This document shows, one piece after another, positions 44,542 through 56,697 of a stretch of 64,000 nt of DNA (the first letter of the stretch is position 1; every line of letters starts with the position of its first letter). Under the pieces are notes generated by a model. The model made no database searches, was not told the origin of the DNA, and saw only the letters and a program-made list of their open reading frames with translations. The DNA is from Diaporthe sp. PMI_573. Taxonomy: Eukaryota > Ascomycota > Sordariomycetes > Diaporthales > Diaporthaceae. Position numbers and translations under genes: made by a program. Location: NCBI GenBank assembly GCA_021399435.1, contig JAJTUP010000021.1, positions 744,001 through 808,000 on the forward strand. Reading direction: 5' to 3'.

Positions 44542-45186
44542 ATGATCGACCACTCGCAGGTTGCCGTCCCGGCAGCGGACCACAAGGCCATCGTCACGTT
44601 CTACGAGGCGGCGCTGAAGCCGCTGGGGTATAAGAAGCTCATGGCTTTCGGGCCCAACGAGGAGGCTGTCGGCTTTGGCGACGGCTCATTGGCACATAGG
44701 TAGGTTGTTGATCCATCTAGACATACCTCCTGATGCTTAGTGCTACGGAGGCAGATGGGGCCTTCTCTCTCTGTTTGACCAGATTCACTGACTAGTCCGG
44801 ACAGTCCAATGGCGACTGACTGGTGGGTCATGGCCTCGACGACAAAGCCCGGCAACTCGCATCACGCGTTCCGCTGCAAAGGTTGGTAGAGGTGACCTAC
44901 TTGGCTCTGGGGGTTGTGGGGAGCAATTGCTGACTGTGTGCTATTAAAAAAAAACACAGACCGAGCATCTGTGGACGCTTTCTATAACGCAGCCATAGAA
45001 GCGGGTGCCAAAGACAACGGCAAGCCTGGCATCCGGGCTCATTATCACGCGCATTATTACGGGGCCTTTGTCCTTGTAAGTGTCTTCTCAGACCTTCCCA
45101 CGTAGCATTTGCTGACACTAGGAATGTCACAGGATCCTGCTGGCAACAACATTGAGGCTGTTTGCCATGATATCGTCGAGGAATGA
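44542..45186 (+). CDS. VOC-superfamily protein (glyoxalase/bleomycin-resistance fold)
   Basis: Four exons fit: 44542-44699, 44805-44881, 44960-45075 and 45133-45186 (donors GTAGGT, GTTGGT, GTAAGT; acceptors ACAG, ACAG, CACAG), giving 134 aa. The order of elements is that of a single VOC domain. It has an N-terminal strand with HSQVAVPAADHKAIVTFYEA, LKPLGYKKL, a centre with DWWVMASTT and HHAFRCKDRASVDAFYNAAI, then GIRAHYHAHYYGAFVLDPAG and NNIEAVCH. The His near the start and the Glu in the last strand could bind a metal, as in glyoxalase-type dioxygenases and isomerases. The substrate cannot be told. It is a common stand-alone protein in fungi and need not belong to the PKS locus. Confidence 0.88.
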
Positions 45187-46928
45187 GCGACTTCTCTATC
45201 GCCTATTCGACCTGATGATTAGCTGCAATGATTCTCGTCTTCTGCGACTTTAAGTATCACTATATTGCCCAAGGCGCAAGTTTCTGAGGACGTATATAAA
45301 CTGGTGGCATTGATTATTTAATGTGCGTCCTACCACAAAATGGGGAAAAGGAAAAGTCCAATGGGAAATTGCCCGAATTTCCAATACTACTCCTGTTCTA
45401 TTCCTCTACCACAGACCGCTCTAATGTTCAACTGCAGGGTATTTCATGACACATGCTCCCCAATTGTAGATGTGAGTTGACTACTCGGCCGAACCTTGAA
45501 TTGATCCGAGCCTTCTAGAAACTCATTTGATTGCTACCCTGGGCAAGTGCTGTGGGCACAAGAATCGAGTTGTGGAAGCACTGTTTCGAATGCCTGCTCT
45601 CGCACATTCCGAGGATAGCAGGAGCATCATGCACGTGACTGAGAATAATGACGGCCGTCACTGACAATTAATCTCTGGGCGAGGCGTTTTTGTGCAAGCG
45701 CCCAAGTGGAAGCTAAGCCCACTCGTTGGTTGACCTTCGCCTCGTAGGGCTGCCTCGTTTGAGAGAAGACGTTGGAGCGGGGATAGGGTTCAATCAAAAC
45801 AACCCCCACATGTCCAAGGCCAGACGGCGCTTGTTCGCGGCTCGCATGTGGTCTTTTTTGGTGCCTGGGAGAGTCAAGATAGTAGTGTAAGTGGGAACAG
45901 TGCAGAGATCCACTTAAAATCCTCAGGGTGTTTGCCGAGAGGACCGGACCCTGGAATATCCAAATCGTACCTGAGACCCACAACCGCCTAGAACACAAAG
46001 GATTGCCGAGAGGGATCCTCTATTGACTGATGGCGTGCAGACAAATTTCCAGTGCCAGACGGCCCCAACAGTATCGAAGAGGCTACTTGGTCCAGCTTCA
46101 GTCAGCAGGACAGAGGGGCGGTCCTCCATGTATGGCCTGGCAGCCTGGGTCTGCTCTGCCCGGTCCGCGGGTCTCGCCCCGTCTGACGTAGATCGCGGGT
46201 GGCGGTCCAAGCCAGAATGTGGGCGGGAGGCCTTATTCTGTTTCAGGCAGAGGTGTGCCGGTTGCGAGACGGGCGGCCGACGTTTTGGGGGGAGGGGGAG
46301 ACAATTTATCGAGGCCTCGGCACTGGCGAGCTGTCGCCAATCAATGGGCACTAGGCAGAGACATGTCTGAGGCAGACTTGGTTCGTGCAGGCTGGCTGCG
46401 GCTATCGAAGCAGGTAACATTGAGCAAAGCTTTAAGACATGAAATATTGACTGCACCGCCTCGTGGCTCCTCCATTCACCGTCGCGTGCACACACCTTTG
46501 ACACCTGCAGGATGCGGTCTGCAGCGTCCAGGATCGGGCGACGCTGTCTTAGGGCGGGCCCGGAGACCTGATTGGCCTGGGGGCCACAGAACCACCAAGC
46601 CCGGCAGCCAAGGCACTACCGACCCGAAGACAGGCCCCAATTTTAGCACCTCTTCGTGCTTCTTGTCCTTCGGCGTATACGAGGACTGCCTTATGCACAT
46701 GCAGGGCCACCCGCACGCCGCTCCTTCGTGATGCCAATGGGCCGACCCAACACGGGGTGGTGCTGTACACCCACACGCACATATAGCCTGCTCCCCCCTC
46801 CATCCCCTCCATCTTTCTCCCCCGCCTGCGTGCAGTGCAACCTCGAGGCTTGAGCTCCACGTTGCTGCTGGCTGCATAGTTACACACATAACCACATACG
46901 CGCAGAATACACATTTGGCGGTGCAACG
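45187..46928. other. Intergenic region, no gene seen
   Basis: Several frames of 100-190 codons overlap on both strands in GC-rich sequence between 45920 and 46730. None shows a family signature, and the competing frames suggest none is coding. The last 200 bp probably hold the promoter of the next gene. Confidence 0.5.
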
Positions 46929-47528
46929 ATGCCTCCGGTCCTTCTCACCCTCACCCCACGTGGCTCGTCACCAGAGGCAGACACAAGTTCAACCCGGGTG
47001 TGGGTAATACTCGCTGCCGTGGCCGCACTCTTGACGCTTGGAGCCTGCACCATATTGGTTGCCATCTCCTTCTCAAAACGCCGCCTCCTCAAGCAGCAAC
47101 TCGAAGAGACCCGGCGTCGGGACTCCGGCCTTGACTCGGGCTACGCCTGGGAGAAGCCCGGCAGAAAGCGCAAGATGACAGCAGAGGACCTGGAAATGGA
47201 GGCCGAGTCAACAAGGACAGCAATGATCAGGAAATCACTTGCGAGCAGGTCGGGCCGGACAGCATCCTTCGCCACCTCGCACCGCTCGAGCACGGCAGAG
47301 AGGCCGGAGAGCAGCTCGGGCGAGGGGCTGAGGTACGACTGGAAGGATTTCGAGGCGGGCATCTCCAGACACAGCTCTGTGGCGAGCTTACCGAGGTCCG
47401 CTTCGCCCCTGCCCGAACTGCCCGCGCCGACCCTCTCGCGTTCCTCGTCGCCGAGCAGGAACCCGTTGCTCGCCGGTCGGGCGGAGCTCCCCCCACCTCT
47501 CGAACAGCACCCGTGCCTGAGATCGTGA
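46929..47528 (+). CDS. Hypothetical single-pass membrane protein
   Basis: 199 aa, no intron needed. A short Thr/Ser-rich outer part precedes one membrane span at about residues 24-48 (VWVILAAVAALLTLGACTIL). Basic residues (SKRRLLKQQ) follow, then a Ser/Arg/Pro-rich cytoplasmic tail with RRRDSGLDSGYAW and repeated SRSSSPSR-like patches. The good charge pattern around the span and the lack of stops make it a likely gene. I do not recognise a family. A GCA trinucleotide run lies just past the stop. Confidence 0.6.
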   Translation: MPPVLLTLTPRGSSPEADTSSTRVWVILAAVAALLTLGACTILVAISFSKRRLLKQQLEETRRRDSGLDSGYAWEKPGRKRKMTAEDLEMEAESTRTAMIRKSLASRSGRTASFATSHRSSTAERPESSSGEGLRYDWKDFEAGISRHSSVASLPRSASPLPELPAPTLSRSSSPSRNPLLAGRAELPPPLEQHPCLRS

Positions 47529-47569
47529 GCGGCCCCCCCAATGGGGTAAAGCGGCGGTATGGATGATAT

Positions 47570-47603
<34 letters not shown>

Positions 47604-48304
47604 CGTCTCACGACTTTTTCTTTCTTCTATGGAGTTCGGTTGGGACGGAGCAGGCAGGTCAATGGGAAAACTTGGCTTGCACGGGGGAACCTAATCAGGA
47701 CAGCACCTGCGGATATTCATGTGTTTGAAGCGTTTTTAATGTCCATAGTTCATCCTGCTGCACATCGCCGAGCCCACGTTGAGGGTGTTCACACAATATG
47801 ACACAAACTTTGAAGAAGCGTACGTGTTCATCGCCACCTATGCCGTCTGTACAACTGGCACCCTTCGCCGGCCTCCAGGCATTTTATTATACGGTAGACT
47901 GGGGCTTCTTCATCCGATGACAGATCAACTTGGTGCATGAATAGCCAGCTAAATCCCCGGGTGCTTTCGACCTCGGGTTGACCCCTGTCTATCCGTTCCC
48001 AGATTCAGTGCTGCGTGGCTCATCCAATAGCTGGGTCACTGCGAAGCCTTATGCTCCTCGCAAATATCCTGTTAGGCAAGGCGGTTCAACAGAAATTCTC
48101 ATTGGACCTTGAACCTGACTGGGATTGCAAGACCCGATCGTGTTTGCTTCGGGTCCAGTGCTGAAAAGCCTGCAAAACATCGGAGGAATTCTCATTTGCA
48201 AAAGACATTGATCGTTGTCAGAGCTGCCTATGAAGGCCGAAAACAAACCAAACGTACAGCAAAATCTCCGACCTGTCTGATCTCGTGTGCATAAAAGTTG
48301 CCTC
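47529..48304. other. Intergenic region between the membrane protein and the NR-PKS
   Basis: Tail-to-tail spacer; no gene is supportable. It forms the visible left margin of the polyketide locus. Confidence 0.6.
47572..47602 (+). repeat. (GCA)n trinucleotide repeat
   Basis: About ten perfect GCA/CAG units, 44 bp after the stop of the preceding gene, so likely in its 3' UTR. Confidence 0.95.
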
Positions 48305-51300
48305 TCAGCTCAAAAAGCCAACCTCTTTCCAAATGTGAACATACTTCCTCACTAATTCCTCACTGACTGGCATCACAGCTCTCAGTGACTTGGAGTGCTC
48401 CAGAGTGTTCTTTGGGTCAAGGACAAGGCCTCCATAGGACATCCGGATGTAGTTGTCATCTAAGAACTCCAGCAAAGTGGCAGCTGGGTTGTTTCGCTGG
48501 GGAGCGGTCGCCACGCGCCTGACCCACTCGTCAAAGGGGATCATGTCCTTGATGCCCACGGCATCGGCCAGGACCTTATTCACCTCCTTCCAGGGCTGGC
48601 CCCAGGGGTTCTCAAGATGATAGAAGCGGTAGGGGTCATGGTCCCCGAGCGCCAGGTCAATGAGGGCATCGGCCATTTCGTTGACCGGGGTCCAGTGCAA
48701 CTCACCACCGGGCACGTCAGGCAGGGCGCCAAGGGTCTGCGACGACTTGACCACGAAGCCAAAGTGCTCCATGGGGTTCCAGTAGCCGCTCGTCTTGGAG
48801 CCCGCGATCTGGCCCAGGCGCACGACCATGGCGCGGAACCGGTCGGGGCTCCTGTGCAGCGTCATGTCCAGCATGCGCTCGCAGCCCCACTTGGCATCCC
48901 CGTAGCCGTTGGGGAGGATGCAGTCGATCCCGAACCGCTCCTCGGGCACGAGCACCTGCTTTGCCATGGCCTCCTTGTCCTCCTTGCCGTAGAGGCCGAC
49001 GACTCCGATGGACGAGACCAGCTGGAAGCTGAACTTGAAGGACAGGGGGCGCCGGGAGGCGACCTCGTTGGCCAGGTCGACGAGGTTCCTCACGACCTGG
49101 AACTGCGGCTCGAAACCATCCAGGGCGCGCTTCCCGCTCATGGGCCAGGCACTGTGGATGAGATGTGTGGCTGTGCTCACGAGCCGCTCATAATCAACCG
49201 GTTTGAGCCCCAACATGGGCTTCGAAGTGTCGCTCTGGAACACTACGAGCTTATGCTTCAGGGCCTCGGGGAAGCGGATCCCCTTGTCCCGCATAGCCTT
49301 GATCTGGCGCGTGTAAGGCTCCTGTCGGTGCTGGCGGTTCAGGCAGATTACCGTCTCCACATCAGGCATCTGTACGATGTGCCAGGCCAAGTGCGATCCT
49401 AAACTTCCTGAAGCACCTGTGATAATGATGACCTTCTCATCATCATTTGGTGCGGATGCTGTAGCAGGAGGATGGGCTGGTCCTGAATATTTGGCTGTAT
49501 ACTTGGCCACAAGCCGGTCAACGGCCTCCTCCCGGGATTTCAGGGCCAGCAGCTCGTCCGGTGAGTAGTGCCGCTTCTGTCGTGGAGACACGCTGTTCAA
49601 CTCCGGTTGCTCGTTTCTCGCAACAACCGTCGCTGACTGGCTGGTTTCTTTTGCAGGGTCACTCCCAACCAATGCCGTCCTCAGTTCGCCCACGGTAGGA
49701 CACTCGAGGAGCAGAGACTCATGCTTGATTTCAAGCTCCAGCTCATCCCTGAACCGACTTACAATAACTAGGGAGAGCAGAGAGTCAACACCGGTATCGG
49801 CAAAAGCCGTGTCGTCCGTCAGATCCTCCAGTGCAACTCCGCTTTCCTCAGAGATGACCTGAAGAGCACGGGTGAAGTCGAAGTAGCTGTCGCCATCGGT
49901 CGAAGTATGACTCGAAATGACAGACTCGTTGCATGAAGTCACCGACCCCTCTCCATTGGAAGACGGCGGGGTACCCAAACCGGAGTAAGAAGAAGATGGA
50001 GATACAGCAGGACTGCCTCCTCCTCCTCCTCTGAAGAACGACTTTAACTCGCCCACAGTCGGATGCTCGAATAGGAGCGCGTTGAAGTCGACATCTGTGT
50101 CAAGCTCTTCCTTGAACCGGGCCGAAATGGTCAAGCCCAGGAGAGAATCAACACCAATGTCGGCGAAATTTGTGCCGTCGGCCAAGTCGGCCTGTGCGAC
50201 GCCGCTCTCCTCGGAAATGATTGTCAAGGCCTTGGAGAAGGTATCAGCCCGTGCCTGACCAGTGGCCACCTGAATATTCTTGGGCGCTTGGATAAGAGAT
50301 GGGAAAGGAGCACGAGTGGTAGCAGAGGTCTTGGGCGAGGCTTTGGTCTGAGGAAGAGGCGAAGAAGCTGGAGTTGGAACTGGAGAAGCAGTCTGCCGTG
50401 CTGGCATCGGCTTCCGAGCCTTTGACGCGGTGCCACTTTCAATCGACAAGATAACTTTCAAGATCTTTCGGGCGACTTGTTGGATCTGGAGTAGTGGGTC
50501 AGTTGAATCGGAGCGCTTGTCATTTTATGGGAGAAAGAAGTGCTAAGACGAACCGCAACGTGCCCAATGTAGGCCACGACTTCATTCTTGCTGTTTAAGA
50601 CCACAACGTCGCCATGCCACAGACTGTCCCCGGAGTCTTTCATCTGCACATAAGTCGTGTACTCTTCGTTGAAGTCAAGGGGCTCGAACAGTTGGAGCGA
50701 GCTCCACCCGTGATTCATGAACACATCACCTTCGAGATCCGGGTCGGCGAAATCATTGCAGTTCATGATGAAACCGCACGCCTGCGAAAGCGCATCGATC
50801 ACACCTGGATGGGTGTGGAAGGTTCCAATGCTCTTTATCGTGGCGAAGCTTAGACGGCTGACCGCCTCTAGGGTATTGCTGTTGAGGAGAACCTCACCAG
50901 CTGCCCGATAGTCTGGATGGAAGCGTGCCAGCGGCCTGATAGCGCGGTAGCACATGTTGCCGGTATAGCGAGTGACGGCTCCGGACAGGATGCCGTCTCG
51001 AAGGTTTCGGGAAATCTGGAGCAGGTCGGGGACACCTTTCTCGAGTGTTTGTTGGAGAGACCCATCCTTGAAGATGACTCTGCACCAGGCATGCTCCTGC
51101 AACTTCTGCTTGCTCTGTAATCCGGTTGATTAGTTTGCGCCGCAAACGGTGCCAGATACTGTCACAGGACGAAGGGACCTACATCAAAAGAAACGAATTT
51201 TATAACAGCCGAATCGGATGCCCACTCCACATTTGCATGGGCCTGCATGAGTTGTTGTTTTGCATCAGGCCGCAGTATCAGCATCTTGAGAATCGTCATG

Positions 51301-54300
51301 TCCGTCACATCTACTGTCTTCCTTGCATTGCAAGGGCGGTATCTTTTAATCAAATAGGTACCAAGGCTGAGCGCAATATCCGCGTAGACAGAGGGTGTGC
51401 ACAATGGAACTCCATCAACCTCATGCCCCTGCACAAGCGGGCGCAGGTCGGGCCGGGTGATGTCGGACTCGACAATCATGTGAAGTCCACCAGCGTTCTC
51501 CGTCTCCTCAACCACTCGATGAATCGTTGTGGTCTCAATCTTCGGGGGATCGCCGTTGTTGATCACGAGCGGAGGATCGCCCTTGCGCAGGGACCAGTCA
51601 TTGACGTATTCAATCCAGTAATCCTTCAAATCCCAGCTATATGTTGGCAAAGACAACACCGTGTGCGAAGCCTTGAAGTCGGCATGGTATGCCATCCAGC
51701 GGATATCGGCACCCGCATTGTACATCTGCTTGAGCGTAGCGCCGAGAACTGACCAGGCCGATCTACCACGCTGGGACGACGCAAGCGTGGGCACCCAGGA
51801 GCCCAGTACGGCCCGCACCATCCCCCCTATGGCCGGGTGGGGACCGATCTCGAGTGCCATTGTGGTGTCGCCGATGAGCTTATCCCTTTGTGCTGTCAGG
51901 AGTGCCTGCATCATGTTGACGGCCTGGCGAGAGTGGCGGACTATGTAGTCCGGGCCGAAAACACCCTCATCTTTAGCAATACTGCCATCCAACGGGCACA
52001 GCACAGGCAGAGTGGGCTTGTAGAAGGTGACGCTCTTGGCTATCTCCTTCAGATCCGGAAGCATGCAGTCTAGCTGGCTGGAATGAAATGCGTATGGGAC
52101 CCTCAGAGGAGTCGTCTTTGCGCCGGTGGCGGCCAGGATTTTCGCGGCCTCAGAGATAGCCTCCTCCGTTCCTGAGAGAACGGTCTCAACCGGGGAGTTT
52201 ATGCAAGCGAACTCAACGGTGTCTCTGGCATCTCCCAGAGCAGCTGTGATCTCATAGACTGAGCCCCTAACGACAAGCATCGCATGTGTACCGGGCGTGC
52301 ACTTCCGCTGAAGGAGTTCGGCTCGTTTTCCCACGAGATAAATGGTATCGGCATCCGAGAGCACACCAGCATAGTTGAGGGCAGCGTACTCTCCAAGGCT
52401 ATGACCCACAACGGCAACAGGAACAATGTTCCACGATTCCCACAGCTTGCCTAATGAGATCTGGAGGCAGGTATTTGCCAACTGTACAGCCGTAGCCGTA
52501 AATCTATCGATGTCTTGGTCCGGGTCGGCTTCGATGACTGGTAAAATCGAAGGGAAGCCTAGGCTCTGGCAGAGTTGGTCCAGCTGGTGCATCTCCTTGC
52601 GAAAGAAGCCGTTTTCTGCCAGCAGATCCTTACACATTCCTGGGAACTGTGCGCCCTGACCAGTGAAGGTGAAGACGAACTTTGGGGCAGACTTGGGCCT
52701 TGTTGCGCCTGCGTTGTTCTGGAGCGCTGTCTCAATCTGCGCGGAAATGTCTTTGACACGCGAACCGGAAAGCATGACGCGGTGTTGGTGATGCGTACGG
52801 CGTGCTGTAGTTGTGTAGGATAACTTTTCTAGAGAGACATCCGGATTATGGTCCAAGTATCCGAGCAAGCTCTTCAGGTTGCCTTGAATAGAGGTGCCAC
52901 TTCTAGCCGACACAGCAACGAGATGCACGCTTCTTGGGTCGACTTCAGCACAATCAGGTCTAACCGGCGCATCTTCCAGCAGAATACCCGTGTTGCCGCC
53001 CGCGGCACCAAAGTTGTTGACGATGGCTCTTCGGGGCTTGGAAGGGTCAGAGCTCCTCTCCCATGGGGTCGGCTCGAAGGCGATGTGCACGTTCCGATCC
53101 GCAAGGTCGGTTGGGAACTTGTGGTTGATCTTCGTCTTGATCCCGCAGTGTGGAGGAATCGTATTCTTCTGCATCATCAGCAGAACTTTGATGAGAGCTG
53201 ATGACCCGGACGAAGCCTCACCGTGTCCGATGTTCGCTTTCGCCGAGCCTAAGTAGAGGGGTTGATCTTTGGATCGGCCACGCGGCACCTCAGACAGTGG
53301 CGGTGCGAACGTTGACAGAACACTAGACATTTCCGTAGCGTCGCCGACTTGGGTCCCTGTCCCGTGCATTTCGACATAACTCACTGAGTTGGGGTCCACA
53401 GTGCCCTGCGTCATAACCTTGTTGAAAATAGCACGTTGGGCCCCAGCATGAGGTCGTGTAATGGACTCGGACTCAGAAGAGTGGTTTGTATAGGTATCCA
53501 AGATGACGCCCAGTATGGGGTCATTATCGGCAATAGCATCATCGAGGCGTTTAATGATAACAGTACCAACACCTTCTCCTCGGCAATATCCATCAGCGCT
53601 GTCATCAAAGGTCTTGCAATTGCCGGTCCGCGAAAGAAAATGCCCTCGGTCCAGACCCGCATGGGGATCTGGGTTCGTCATGATATTAGTTCCACCAGCA
53701 ATAGCCGTGTCGATATCACCCCTCCACAGCGCATTACATGCGATGTGTATGGCAGCTAATGCGGATGAGCAGGCAGTATCAACCGCATAACTCGGGCCAC
53801 TAAACTTATAGAAATAGTTGATCCGGCCAGGGATAAAGGCTCGATTTCCGCCTGGAATTAGGTACGTGTCGGTATCTTGGGTACTGTTTGTTTCAGCCCA
53901 GTCGTTCGCAGTCACACCATAGAACACACCAACTCGGTCGGGTCGGGTGGAGGGTGTAGAGTCGCAAACAATTCCTGACCGTTCGATGGCTTCATAAACG
54001 GTCATCAGGGCAAGGCGCTGTGCTGGATCGATCTGAGGCGCCTCCCTAGGTGATATATTGAAGAAGCGTGCATCAAACAAGCCGGCATCGTCTATCCAGC
54101 AACCCCACGGCACCGCACCTGTGTTCTTTTTCTTCAGCGTGAGGTCGACATGGGTATTAACATCCCAGCGACGCGGTGGAACAGACTTGTGTACATCCAG
54201 GCCCTGGTAAAGGATGTCCCAGAAAGCTTCAACGGAGCTAGCGCCTCCCGGGAAGCGCCCGGACATGCCAATGATGGCAAGCTTAGGAGTCGTGGGGCTA

Positions 54301-55540
54301 GGAGGTGGATTTTCAGGAAATATTGACCCCTGAGCTGCTGGAGAGGGCGGAGGAGCCACAAGGGAAGCTAGTGATGTCGACTTCAGTGTGTTGTAGACAA
54401 GCCGGTCGACCATAGTAGCGATGGGAATCATCTCGAATGACTTCGGGTTCACGGCCCGGATCTGGACCTGCACTTGGTCGAGCAGGTTTGGAAACCGCAT
54501 CGGCTGAGCCGTGATGGCATCCACAGCAACCCTCAGAAGGCCAGCGAAATCAAAAGCTTTGGCTGTAGCACCGGTGCTTGACAGAAACGTAAGATGCTCG
54601 GAGCGCTCAGTACCGCAATCCAAACCTAGACCCTGGACAATTTCGTCGATGTCGGCTTTTGTATATAGATGCGGCGCATGGAGTGGTCCATAGACGGGAA
54701 GTTTCTTGGATTTGATGTCCCTAAACTCATGCGATTCGACCAACTTTGCGAGTGCGCTTGGAGAGCCGCTCACACTGGTAGCGTTCGCACAAAAGGCGCT
54801 GATATAAGGCCTTGCGGTCAACGGGAGGGCCTGAGAACGCAAAGTCAGTAACGACAACAGGAATCCAAAGGATGGATGAATACACACCGTCCGTTCACAA
54901 TACTTGCGTAGGGCTTCAGAAGGGGCGGTGGTTCCTGTACAAAGTATGGCCCAATTGCCGTCGACTTCGTCTTGTGATGTTCGTGGGACAAGACGCTTTG
55001 CTATCTCGCTGGCCTTCATCCCTGTTCTGAATGCGGCTTTGACGGCCTCGACAGCCCTGGGGATAAGATCTAACGTGGTGCGGCTGGAGCACACAGCTGC
55101 GCAAGGTAGACCTCCGAGGCAGAGGCCCAGAGTGATAAGCTGTCCTCCTCCATGATACCAGCTGTCTGCTTGGCTGTTTTGATAAAAGATTAGTTAGTTA
55201 TTCCATGTTTGGGGTAATCGGGGAATCATATTAAAAGTGTCTTCACTTCTTACCTTATGAAAGTTGCAAGCTCATATATGCAAGCAACGGCAGTGTCGAT
55301 GGCAAGACATCTTCTGCCGCCGGCTTGGCTCGATAGTATTAGGTCATTGAAACTGGTGAACCGTGGAATGCCCTCTCTGACATCGACATGCAGCTTCCAA
55401 ATTTCCCTGCGCACGGCATCATATGACTTTTGGAAGAAGTCCTCAACGACAGGGTTAGTTCGAAGTTGGAAGAGCTCTTTCCAAGACGACGTTAAGTCGC
55501 ACGTCTGGTCGCCGAAGATACATAGCCTCAAATTTGCCAT
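48305..55540 (-). CDS. Non-reducing polyketide synthase, SAT-KS-AT-PT-ACP-ACP-R
   Basis: Five exons fit: 55540-55254, 55173-54888, 54830-51183, 51114-50554 and 50485-48305, giving 2320 aa. The 57-nt second intron is a multiple of three without stops, so a naive reading would keep it; removing it restores TARPYISAF next to CERT. SAT: GLCLGG with Cys114 and APHLY with His near 245. KS (from about 374): DTACSSA with Cys545, HGTGTQVGD, NIGHGEASS. AT: GHSLGEYAAL near 1000. PT: His in VQGHEVDGVPLC near 1327 and GWSSLQLFEP further on. Two ACPs: both GVDSLL, Ser near 1709 and 1830. R: TGASGSLGSHL near 1950 and the YxxxK-type NGYGDAK. There is no CMeT between ACP and R and no thioesterase. The SAT domain should take an acyl starter from the divergent HR-PKS; the R domain should release an aldehyde (or alcohol). 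The product is not predictable from sequence. Confidence 0.95.
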
Positions 55541-56697
55541 GATCAAATGTTTCTTGAATTGTCTCGAGGATCAGGAAGCGGTCAACGCGACAAAGTCTGA
55601 CCTCTGGGCTCTGGTGGATGGGGTCAAGTGGACTACAGAGAGAAATGGACGAAAAAGTACAAAGGGACACTTGGAGTGAGATAAGGGCCTCCTCGGTGAT
55701 ATCTTTACTTTGTAACTAGAATACTCAATCAGAGAACGAGGCCGCGGGCTATATATGGATACCAATCCCGACTGTTGTTTCCCGGCAACGTTACGAGTGT
55801 TGTATTCTCATCGCCGGCTGGAACCACCCAATGTACCTAATACCATTCGAAGGCCCACAATCGCACGTTAGTTCCATCTCGATCTTTCAAGTCATTCACT
55901 TGTGAATGTTATCTAGATCTCTACGATCTGACCATGAAGCGCCTGGTCCCCGAGGCTGGCAGCCAGGAACCGCCCAATCGGACAACGCCTCGGGAAACCC
56001 TTCCGAGAGGGTCCAGCCTCGGGCCAGTGCTGCACCTAGTCTCGGCTTACACTTTTTGTTTCAGGGGCTATTTTGGAATAGCACAGATGTAATATTGCCC
56101 GAAACAATCCATGCGTATTCCACACAGTAACATCCACTCGCTATCGGGTATGATATGATGTGACTGAAACATTGCAACCAACTTCCCGGGCCCACTTTGA
56201 AACTAGGCGCCTAGCATTGGTTGAGATTTACTACAGCAGGAACTCAAGCAACTTAGATCAGTGCGTTTTCATTTGGTTGTCTTTCGGGGAGTATGTTGCC
56301 TCGGTATAATGCACATTTTGCCACCCTATCATCATTGTGATCACTGTCAGGCAGGATCAGATGAAGGTCACCGGCACCTACTCAGATTGTCAAGCCTCTG
56401 TACAAAAGCCATGTGGTGTCAGGGTAACAGTTTAGACGTTGTGCCTGATGTCTAGGTTATACGATAGTAATCATCCTTGAGTCTATACACACGGTCTCAT
56501 GCAGCCCATTGATCTTTTTCAAAGCGAGAGATCCAAGTTTATTGTTGACAGTCGAGCACCGCACTGTACATGCCAAAAGTTCAATCACACGTTGCCGTGT
56601 AAGAGTCTGCTGGACTTTGCCTTGCTGTGGAGTTCGTCAAAGAATAGTTCGGTGAGCCATTCGGTACTCATTTAGCAAGGTCTAGAGACCCATCAAG
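55541..56697. promoter_or_regulatory. Shared divergent upstream region of the two PKS genes
   Basis: 1157 bp between the two start codons. A TATATA box at about 55748-55757 lies some 210 bp above the NR-PKS start and suits that gene. An inverted repeat of CCCGAGGCTGG (55949-55959 and 56013-56023) lies roughly centrally. I see no gene here. Confidence 0.6.
55949..56023. promoter_or_regulatory. 11-bp perfect inverted repeat with CCTCGGG cores
   Basis: CCCGAGGCTGG at 55949-55959 and its exact reverse complement CCAGCCTCGGG at 56013-56023. A further CCTCGGG lies between them at 55988-55994. Paired CGG-containing sites are what Zn2Cys6 cluster regulators bind, so this is a candidate pathway-specific site; that reading is inference. 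Confidence 0.45.

Noticed and set aside
45923..46731. Frames of 193 (-), 170 (+) and 139 (-) codons
   Set aside because: Mutually overlapping without protein character; treated as intergenic.
44542..47528. VOC-fold and single-TM genes as members of the PKS cluster
   Set aside because: Nothing links them to polyketide tailoring; VOC singletons are common, and they lie beyond a tail-to-tail gap from the NR-PKS.
48617..49402. Open frame of 261 codons on the plus strand
   Set aside because: Lies entirely antisense to the NR-PKS reductase domain, a typical GC-rich shadow frame.
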